From the NCBI RefSeq assembly GCF_932294415.1, contig NC_065536.1:58765854-58829853 (forward strand): DNA of 64,000 bases, written 5' to 3'. This document shows positions 55,927 to 64,000 of the stretch, piece after piece. Position 1 is the first letter of the stretch, and the number at the start of each line of letters is the position of its first letter. Both the position numbers and the translations under genes were made by a program. The DNA is from Quercus robur (taxonomy: Eukaryota; Streptophyta; Magnoliopsida; Fagales; Fagaceae). The notes under the pieces are model-generated. The model ran no database searches and was not told the DNA's origin. It worked only from the letters and a program-made list of their open reading frames with translations.

Positions 55927-57435
55927 GAGGGGTGGATTGAAGTTACAACTGAGACTCAGGTGGATGAACTCACAAATGCTGAAAATCAAGGTTTTAAATC
56001 TAAAACTCTTGAATTCCAAACCATGGTGTTTGCGAACACTGTTGAGGCTGTGGAAGCAATGACAAATATATTGTTGAAAGCTGGGATTCACTGTTACTGC
56101 TAGCGTTACCATAAGGATGTCTCCTTGGAGTGGTGAGTAAACAATTAGTCACTTTACTAACTCCATGCCATTAGAGTAAATTTAAATAGGAAAACAAAAT
56201 TATAATATGGACACAGTTGTCCAAAATTAAATAATATGATGGACACATATTTCTAAAACTAGTACATGACAATAAAATTAGAAGTTTCTCAACATCAGAA
56301 AATTTTTGAACCCCCCTCCCCCCAAAAAATGTATATATCACCATCAGCGCTTTGTAGCCAGAGGAAACTATGAAAAACATTCTTAGTATTAGTGAGATTA
56401 GGCTTAGTATGGATCCTACAGTTAGAAACTCCAGATGATCTTTCGTTTTTCTCTTGTCTGCTCTTCCGTCATGTGACCTCTTGTACTATTAAAAGTAGCA
56501 TGCTTCCTTCAAATTGTTTTTACAATTTTGTTTTCTATTTTTTCAACATTTTCTGTGGGTGTTTATGAATAGATAGAGGACTTGGAACTACTGAAATTTA
56601 TCTATCTATTCCAGGCAGACTTTGCTACTTCTGTTGTAGAATTTTTTCATAGGGTTGGTCGCAGTGCTAGAGTGGTCAGTTTGGACTTGTCACTATCCTG
56701 TACACTGAATCCAAATGGGATCTTGTTGCTGCAGTTCGTCAAGCAGAGGAACTTGGTCAGCCTGTAGTATTCTTGAAACTTGTAATTTGATACTTGAAAT
56801 GTGTTTCAGATGAATATGTAGATTTTATGCTACTTAGGCCCAGATTTTAAACAACTAACAATGATCCAGCAATTCTATTTATTTCCCCTAAAGTAGTGGT
56901 GTTTAATGTGATGTTGGATACTTAGTAACGTACAACTTAGTCAAAATTAAAATTCTCATTGATTTTTTTATCATACATGAATGCAAGTCTTAGTTTTTTT
57001 TATCATACATGAATGCAAGTCATTGTTTGCTACTGATGGATTGCAAATTCCATATGTGGTTAATATTTGCACCTTCTTGAATGGTGGCCGGTTATTTTCT
57101 TATGTCTGCAGGAGGCAGCATTTAGCAGGAAAAGAAGCTTCCAAAACAAGCTTAAGAAGAGAGGTAACACTGTAACTTGGATTTGGGAAATGATTATATC
57201 TACATAAACATGAAGCGTATATACTGCAAATATATGAAAGGATAAACTAACACATCAAACGTGGTAGTAGAATAAAATATGCATTTTTTTTTTATTTGGG
57301 TACAAATAATCTGAAATTTCCAATAACTAGAGAAGTACAGTTTTGTTATGATACTAAATTTGAGCTAATACTTATGATTTAGCGGGTCTGACCAAAGTCA
57401 GAGACGTGTCAATTGTTGAAGAGAATGTGTCATAG
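55927..57435 (+). pseudogene. RH22-like helicase 3' copy 3, broken
   Basis: Blocks at about 55927-56125 (WIEVTTETQVDELTNAENQ, TMVFANTVEAVEAM), 56615-56766 (ADFATSVVEFFHRVGRSAR), 57112-57163 (AAFSRKRSFQNKLKKRG) and 57383-57435 (GLTKVRDVSIVEENVS, stop) follow the helicase. The first block has a 6-bp insertion giving an in-frame TAG after GIHCYC. The second has a one-base frameshift after RSAR, destroying motif VI and beyond. The third and fourth are intact and still joinable. The donor after block 2 is changed. It is better preserved than copy 2 but not functional. Confidence 0.82.
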
Positions 57436-57526
57436 GATAAAATGACTAGATTATGAGGAACTTGGTATGTAAAGAAACATAACTTGTCTTTATATTTACA
57501 AAGGAATCCTAGCAATGTAAATGGTA

Positions 57527-57876
57527 CTCCCCTTGTCACAAATTGTTTGTCTTGTTTGAAAAGTCAAATTTTTTAAAGGAACATAATTTATTGTCTTGTC
57601 TGCCTTATAAAAATTTATAAGTTTACAAAACTACTCTTAAATAAATTTATCAGTTTTTTTATAAAAAAGTTATTCTTAATGAGGCAACTAAAAAGGTGTC
57701 CCAATTAGATAGATTTTTTAAAGTATTTGTTAGTTTTCTTTTCAAATAGTTTTGAAAATAAAGTAGGAGTATAATAGGAACATTAGTAAATTAATGACTC
57801 TTATTTTTAAAAACAGGACAATATTTTGGGACATTCCAAAATGGAATAGAGGACAAACAAACTGGGACGGAGGGAG
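57527..57876. mobile_element. Stowaway MITE, 350 bp
   Basis: The ends CTCCCCTTGTCACAAATTG and AACTGGGACGGAGGGAG match the Stowaway terminal CTCCCTCCGTCCCA pattern. It is flanked by TA (57525-57526 and 57877-57878). The empty TA lies in unit 2 at 29205-29206. Confidence 0.92.
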
Positions 57877-60233
57877 TATAATATTTATCTCTTTGAATTA
57901 TATATATCTAATTAATACATAAGTCACAAAGTGATATCTCTCTCTCTAAATTTGAAATCTCTCTCTCTAAATTTGAAATCTCTGTCTCTAAATTTAATAC
58001 ACAAAGTGATATCTCTCTCTCTCTCTCTAAACATAACTTTCTTGGTCCAAAAATGTTCACTTTATAGAGTCCTTGGGTCAATTATTAGAGTTGCATTCTA
58101 CATCTTTAGGCAGACTCCCATTTAAAAATGTTCCTTTCACTCTTGTTACTAAATGTTCCCATTTTACTTCCCTAGTCATCTTAGGTTGCATTTTAATATC
58201 TTCAAGTAACCACCTATTAATTCTTATGTTAGTTATTAATGATGGAGGACCTCTTGTCTTTCCATATTTACATGAGTTGATATGTAGATATGTAGCTCCA
58301 GTTCGTGGGTCTAATAGAATCTAGAGGTTAAGATCTAACTCAAACACATTCCACAGGCTTGTTAACTGTTAAGTGATGATTTCTTTTGCATAGGCTGATA
58401 ATTTAGTGGAAACTAATTTACTGTGTGATACACTTTGTGGTTATGCAAATTGATTTTGTTGGACCTAATTGATGCTGATTGATTGAGCAATCAGACTATC
58501 GAGAGATTTATTTCCATATTTAATGTAATTTTATTATGAGTTATTTCCTTTCCATGTATGGTGTAATTTGGAACCTTACTTAAAGGGTCCTATAATTTCA
58601 CTTTTATAGAGGCTTGACCATGGATTAATAAAATTTTATTTATAAATTTTCTTCCAATGCTTGGTGTCTACTCCAACCAAACCAAGATACTAAAGCCTAG
58701 ATTTCATTTTTTTTCTTCTTTCACCAGTTGATGCCAACTGTAAGTAACTCTAATTGAGTACTCCTAGGCTATTCCCTTGTGAGAGTTCATTGTGTTGCAT
58801 CACTTTGATCTTGAAAGCTCCCTACCTCTCTTTCTTGTATGTTTTAAGGTAAGTTTGGAAGATTAGTTTACTAAAGCAATTCTATAAAATTTTATTTCTG
58901 TTAATCCTACAAACTTTGAAGTTGGATAGCTTGAATGAAAATGAAGTCGGGATAATTGTTGGGAAAAGTGTAGTTGTGAAACTTGTTGAGAATTATAGAA
59001 CGTAGGTTTGAGGCCATTTGGGGTGTGAGAAAGAGATTTTTTCCCCATTGTTGTTGCACATTACGGCCTTTCTTATTTAGTTATTTGCATTCATTCATAG
59101 CTTAGCAATACAAATTCTTCCACAAAGTTGTTATATTGTATGAGATTGAGGGTCTTGTTGGCTGTCACTCCCTATATTGTATTTACATATGCAATATGGT
59201 ATCAGTATAAAACATGGGACATGTTTTGTTCATGGACGTATTTGCCTTCTTCACGCTCCAAACTCAAAACACTTCAATTCATGTAAAACTACAACAAATT
59301 TAGCTGTCATGTTATGAAACGACGCACACTTTAATAACCATCAAATGACACACACATGATAGTTTAATAACAACCACACCCGTGTGTTATGAAACAACAC
59401 ACAATATCTCGGTAATGCAAAAGACACCAAAAAAAAATTACGATTTATTGAGGTGTCAAAGTGATTGATATATAACATCATATTGACATGAGCCACACCA
59501 TACCGCATTATAGCTTATTTGGATTGAGGGCGAGAGAGGGGGAATAGGGTAAAGTTGGCCAAAAATTCACCTAATTTCTAGTCAACTCTACTTTACTCTT
59601 CATCAATTCAAACAAGCCATTAATTTATGCTAATTAGAGCTTTTAATATCAACCATTTGTGAATTTTTTTAGGCTAGTCTTATTGAATGTTTTTTTAAAA
59701 GTGGAATAGGGACAAAATATGTGATGCCAAATTTGGGCTTTGTGGCTTTGGGCACTCGATGTGTCAACCACTCAACCTCTAGTTTTCCAATGGTAGAATA
59801 GGATTCCAACAGACAACACGTGGTGGACTTTTGCTGTTTCAGACATGAGAGCCACTGGTCGTCAGTAGATCCTTTTTTAGGGTGATTAGATAAGGCTTTT
59901 TAGCTAGGTATGTCTTTGATATTTGTGGACATGATTGATTTATTTACTGGGCAAGTATGCTCATCTAGAAGAAATATTAGGCCTTGATAGGTATCTGACT
60001 GCATGTAATGGAGAATAGATTCAATCAACAGATATCCCCCCCCCCCCCCCTGTTGATTGAGTTGTATTCATATCTAATAGTGGGATTCCAGCAGCAGGAC
60101 AATGCTGAAAACTATGTTTAAATTAATGTTAGACTCAAAAAAATTTCACGTGATTCATCAATAAGTGGAATTTAAGGAGAACAAAGAAGATGTATTTAAG
60201 ACGGAAAGTGGAATTTTAACGTACATGTTGATA
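57877..60233. other. 3' flank of helicase copy 3 and intergenic DNA
   Basis: No gene. Starts with repeated CTCTCTCTAAATTTGAAAT units (about 57938-57990), then follows unit 2 (29206-29700, 30430-31290, 31890-32300) with insertions removed. A poly-C run lies at 60037-60050. Confidence 0.6.
59513..59620. mobile_element. Short Tourist-like MITE
   Basis: The ends AGCTTATTTGGATTGA and TCAATTCAAACAAGCC are inverted repeats about 108 bp apart. Unit 2 lacks this DNA (around 31198). A TTA/ATTA duplication is plausible but not clean. Confidence 0.5.
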
Positions 60234-60395
60234 ATGTGTGAAATGAAATGGCTAAATGTATTAATTAAAAAAGAGTGGCTAAAGACGTACCTTGGAGAAT
60301 TTGAAGATGAATAGGGAGAAAAGAATTTGAACATGTTGTCACTTATGATAAATTATATCGCAAGTTGAAGATGAAGAGGGAGAAAAGAATATTTA

Positions 60396-61276
60396 GGCTA
60401 TGTTTGTTTTGGGTGAAAATCACTTCCGGAAATGCTTTTCCGTAAATGTGGGTGTTTGGTTGCGCATGGAAAATAAATTTTTTGGAAATGCTTTTCAGTT
60501 GACCGTGTGTTGGGGTGTAAAATGATTTCCGTTTTTATTTTACCTTCAAATATCATTTTTCGGAAAACAGAGAGAGAGCTGAGTGAGAGTGAGATTGCGC
60601 CCGCACGCCGAGAGAGAGAGAGAGAGAGAAGAGACCGAACCCAGAAACCGACTCCAACGAACCTAGAAAACCCAAGACCGAGCTCGTTCGTCGAGCAATG
60701 CCCAAACCCATTCGTCAAACCCAAAAAACCCATTCGTCAAACCCAGAAAACCCATTTGACTGCACCATCTCAGACCCTCATCGCGCTGATCGCACCACCG
60801 ACGAGATTGATCGCACCATCTCAAACCCTCATCTCGCCGATCGCACCACCGGCAAGATCGTCGCACCCCAGCATCGATCCACCCAAAATCGATCGTTCTC
60901 GTCGCACCCTAAAACCGATCGTCCTCGACCAAGATTCGTCGTCCCCGACCTAGCTTCGTCGTCCCCATTCATCGAACCTAGTCGCCTCTCTCTCTCTCAA
61001 TTTGACCGGATTTGATGAATTTTTTTGTTGGGATTTGTTTCTTTTGTGTTTATTTACTGAGAAATGATATTAATATTAGTTTGGAAGCTGAGAAAATGTG
61101 AGAAAATGTGAGAAACATGATAAAAATGGGTTTTCTAGAGCATTTTCAAGAATACAACCAAACACCAGAAAATATTTTCCAAAATATTTTTTGAAATGCA
61201 ACCAAACACTTGAAAATATATTCTTTTCCCGAAAATAGCATTTCCGGAAAATATTTTACGGGAACCAAACACAACC
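60396..61276. mobile_element. Harbinger/Tourist-type element, 881 bp
   Basis: The ends GGCTATGTTTG and CAAACACAACC are inverted repeats extended by AAATCACTTCCGGAAATGCT-like DNA and its inverse. The target duplication is TTA (60393-60395 and 61277-61279); the empty TTA is in unit 2 at 33220-33222. The interior (about 60560-61015) is unusually GC-rich for the window and made of short repeats such as CCCATTCGTCAAACCCA and GATCGCACCA. No transposase was recognised. Confidence 0.88.
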
Positions 61277-61883
61277 TTATAAACTTGCTAAACAATGGAA
61301 ATGAAAACAAGAAACTTAAATGGTGTTTGGTACATTAAAAATGAAGATCAAGGAGTGAAGAGATGGAAAAGTTTTTCTTACAGACATGTTTATGAAAGCG
61401 AAGTGAAAAATTGGAGAGATTTGGGTAGAGGATAAAAACTGTAGATTTGCTTGAAGAATTAGGATAAATAATGTAAGGGATGCAAAAAGCTGGGGGACCA
61501 AATGAAATCCCCATTGAAGTTTGGAAGTGCCTAGGTGATGCAAGATGTATATTGGTTCACAAGCTTTTTTAATAAGATCTTAACTATTAACAAAAATGTC
61601 TAGTAAGTGGTTGAGAAGTACTTTAATATATATGTACAAGAACAAAAGAGATATTCAGAATTGTATAAATTACCATGAAATTAAACTTATGAGCCACACT
61701 ATGAAACTTTAAGAGATAGTGAGTGACATAGATTAAGACATGAAACCACAATATCAAATAATCAATTTGGTTTTATGCAAGGATAATCTACTATGCTAGT
61801 TGTTTTCTTACTTACATTTATTGGAAAAATATAAAGAGGTCTGTAAAGATCTTGACATGATTTTTATTGACCTAGAGAAAAGC

Positions 61884-62182
61884 GGCCAAAATGGGCATTT
61901 GCCCTTTTCGCCCAAAACAAGTAGTAAATGCCCTGTTCTGAAACTATCTAGCAAAATGCTCCTATTTTGATCAATGAAAAACTCGATTTAATGAAAATCG
62001 AGTTACTTGCAAAATGATTCATAGAACTCGAGTTCCATGTAATTTTTTTTTTAAAAGTTTTTTGCCTATAACTCAATTTTCTAAAAATCGAGTTTAAAAT
62101 AGAGGCATATGGCTAAATAGTTTCAGAAGATAGGTATTTTGCTACTTGTTTTGGGCGAAAGGGGCAAATGCACATTTTGGCC
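61884..62182. mobile_element. Mutator-type MITE, about 299 bp
   Basis: Inverted repeats of about 70 bp start GGCCAAAATGGGCATTTGCC at left; the right end is the inverse of GGCCAAAATGTGCATTTGCC. Flanks TAGAGAAAAGC and TAGAGAAAGC give a duplication of about 9-10 bp. The interior has GAACTCGAGTTCCATG and ACTCGATTTAATGAAAATCG. Confidence 0.8.
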
Positions 62183-63060
62183 TAGAGAAAGCATATGATA
62201 GCACCCTTAAAGAGGTTATGTTATGGGCTTTGGAAAAGAAAGAAGTTCATCTATATTATACTAAATTGATTAAAGAAATGTGTGATGGAGCTGTAACTAA
62301 TATGAGAACTAGTGGAGACATTACAAGTGAGTTTCCTATAATTATAAGTTTGCATCAAGGATCATCATTATGTCTATATTTTTTTGCAAGAGTAATGATG
62401 AGCTCACTAAATCAATTTAAGAGAAAGTACCTTGGTTAATGCTATTTACAAATAATATAGTTTTAGTAGATGAATTTAAAAGTAGAGTTAATTCTAAGTT
62501 AGAAATTTGGAGAGAAACTCTAGAATCTAAAGGCTTTTTGACTATGTAGGACTAGAACAGAGTACATGAAATGAAAGTTTGGTAAATGTCGAAACAAAGA
62601 TGAAAAGGCTATGAGACTGAATAATCAAGAGATACATAAGAATGATAGCTTTCGATATCCTAGATTAATAATTCATAAAGATGAAGAGATCAAAGAGAAT
62701 GTGAATCATAGAATAAAAGTAAGGTGGATGAAGTAGAGAAGCGTATCAAGAGTATTGCATAATCATAGAATATTTATTGAGTAAAATGTAAAATTTTATA
62801 AAATTGTTATAAGACCAACTATGCTCTATGGTTTGTTAGATTGTTAGGAAGTAAAATACTAATAAAATAAGTATAGCTGAAATGAGAATGTTAAGATAAA
62901 TAAATGGAAATGCATGAAAATATAAAACTCAAAATGAGTAAAACACCTTAAAGATATGGGTTACCATTATTGATGAAAAGACAAGAAAAAATTGGTTGAG
63001 ATGATTTGGTCATATTTAGATGAGAATGTTAACACATCAATAAGAAAGACATGTCGGTAA

Positions 63061-63806
63061 AAAAAAAAAAGTACGACTGTACATTTAAACAGTTAATCTT
63101 TTAAATTAAATATGTCGGTAAAATAAACTCATCCACACGCTTTCTAATGTTCTGAATGTAAACTTATATCCCTTTATTATTGCTGATTGATAACTTTTGG
63201 AAAGAGAGAGGTTGCCGCCCCTTGTAATTGTGTATCACGTTCTACACTTCCGGAAAATTTGACCATGGTTTATTATTGTTTCAAATGAATTTTTAAGTGA
63301 CTTTCTTTGAGTGATCATTAATGATAGCTGATCCAGGGAACTAAATTAGCATCTGGGCTGGATACTTTCAGAAAATGAAAAGAAAAACTTTTATGCAAAA
63401 ATGAAAATATTAAAGCATGTACGGGGAAAAAAGAATATCATTGGTAATTCTTCATTAGCTAAAACAGGGACAATATGAAAGAATTCCCATTTAAATACAT
63501 TCCAATGAAACGAATCTACCAAAACAATGACAGGACATGGAAAACAAGTCACACATTGACCTAAAACAAATTCACATGACCATACACACACAAACACTAA
63601 TAATTTATTTTATGCATTCGACTTATGTATTAGTTTTTTCATAGCATTTGAATCTTATAGTTATATTAGATTCTCATATTATGAGAGACGATACATTTAT
63701 CAAATGCATGAGATACATTCCCCTCACTTACGCACAATAAAACACAATTGCATAATTGCTAGGAAGGTCAATCTAAACTACACCAAATGGTAACTATTAG
63801 AAAAGT
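63061..63806. other. Intergenic DNA 3' of second UGT gene
   Basis: Paralogous to 36200-37599 without the solo LTR of unit 2. No gene. Confidence 0.65.
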
Positions 63807-64000
63807 TCATTGCCTATCCTTTTGTACCAAATGCTGAACAAATTCATTGATATTCTTGTCAGAGCTCCCTCCTTCACTGACTGCTTTCTTGGCCAACTCC
63901 CTCCATTTACTAGCATTCTTCTTAATCTGCTGGCTCCTCTCTCCTTCCGTCACTTCCTTCAAACACATTACAAGCTCTTCTTTTCTCACAACTCCCTTAT
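63807..64000 (-). CDS. UGT74: UDP-glycosyltransferase, UGT74 type, C-terminal end of second copy (cut by window)
   Basis: The frame ends with the same C-terminus as the gene at 37600 (GGSSDKNINEFVQHLVQKDR, Q, stop), and its readable part KEELVMCLKEVTEGERSQQI differs at several residues from the first copy. Only about 64 residues of exon 2 are in the window. No stops are seen. The PSPG box and N-terminal domain lie beyond the right edge, so whether it is complete cannot be told. Confidence 0.85.
   Translation of the reverse strand, partial: KGVVRKEELVMCLKEVTEGERSQQIKKNASKWRELAKKAVSEGGSSDKNINEFVQHLVQKDRQ

Larger units (their letters stand above)
60234..63060 (+). pseudogene. RTE-type LINE remnant, unit 3, interrupted by two transposons
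   Basis: The same dead RTE sequence as at 32985 is present in pieces: 60234-60395, 61280-61883 and 62183-63060. Readable parts include WKCLG near 61530, IYKNKRDIQNCINYHEIKLM near 61640, FGFMQG near 61770, MIFIDLE near 61858 joining EKAYDS near 62189, TSEFPIIISLHQGSSLCLYF near 62325, then MLFTNNIVLVDEF near 62440. The segment with the first catalytic Asp context (FIDLEKAYD) and EFPIIISLHQ is retained here but deleted in unit 2. The second box is FTNN, as in unit 2. It is non-functional. Confidence 0.78.

Noticed and set aside
60507..60953. Open frame of about 148 codons in the Harbinger element
   Set aside because: Composition follows short DNA repeats and no domain was recognised; kept only as a finding on the element's core.
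1..64000. tRNA or rRNA genes
   Set aside because: No complete cloverleaf or rRNA sequence was recognised; the only tRNA-like promoter boxes belong to the SINE at 35970-36173.

Overview
This window is nuclear DNA of a dicotyledonous plant. The evidence is plant-type spliced genes (a UDP-glycosyltransferase with a PSPG box and one phase-0 intron, and a DEAD-box helicase with GT-AG introns), AT-rich intergenic DNA, and the usual plant transposons: Ty3/gypsy LTR elements, L1 and RTE LINEs, a TRIM, a SINE, and Stowaway, Tourist/Harbinger, hAT, Mutator and Helitron-like elements. The flavour suggests a woody eudicot, possibly Fagaceae, but that is inference and not shown by the sequence.

Layout. 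The window is a degenerate tandem segmental duplication. One unit runs: STIPL/TFIP11-like splicing factor (+), long intergenic DNA, 3' exons of an RH22-like DEAD-box helicase (+), a dead RTE-type LINE (+), a UGT74-type glycosyltransferase (-). STIPL copies lie at 12372-14384 and 44542-46563. Helicase 3' ends lie at 1-815 (intact frame, probably the 3' end of the real gene, whose 5' part is outside), 27661-29115 and 55927-57435 (both broken). RTE remnants lie at 32985-34795 and 60234-63060. UGT genes lie at 37600-39277 (complete) and 63807-64000 (cut by the window end). Spacing between copies differs (about 32 kb for STIPL, 28 kb for helicase, 26 kb for UGT) because each copy received different later insertions.

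Insertions dated by empty sites. A Ty3/gypsy derivative with 759-bp LTRs sits at 3270-9434 (TSD CATGC, LTRs about 1% diverged). An older relative (17214-24750, TSD ATACT, LTRs about 5% diverged) carries an integrase remnant on the minus strand and a decayed spliced gene on the opposite strand. It lies inside a Helitron-like insertion of about 16474-25935. Unit 2 holds a hAT element (34969-35942, 8-bp TSD), a SINE, two solo LTRs, a 5'-truncated L1 LINE (49281-51928, TSD GTCAAGACT), and a 496-bp TRIM (53449-53944) nested in a solo LTR (52572-54203). Unit 3 holds a Stowaway MITE, a Harbinger/Tourist element and a Mutator-type MITE. Five insertions have a matching empty site in another unit.

Host genes. 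The two STIPL paralogs have full open frames but complementary losses: copy 1 lacks about 70 residues between the G-patch and GCFC regions, copy 2 lacks the N-terminal region. The UGT gene encodes a full-length 457-residue enzyme. I found no evidence of a new host system. The least ordinary material is in the LTR elements: in-frame 78/81-bp tandem arrays, a conserved CCGAGGAC stem-loop, a duplicated internal promoter-like module and an antisense gene.
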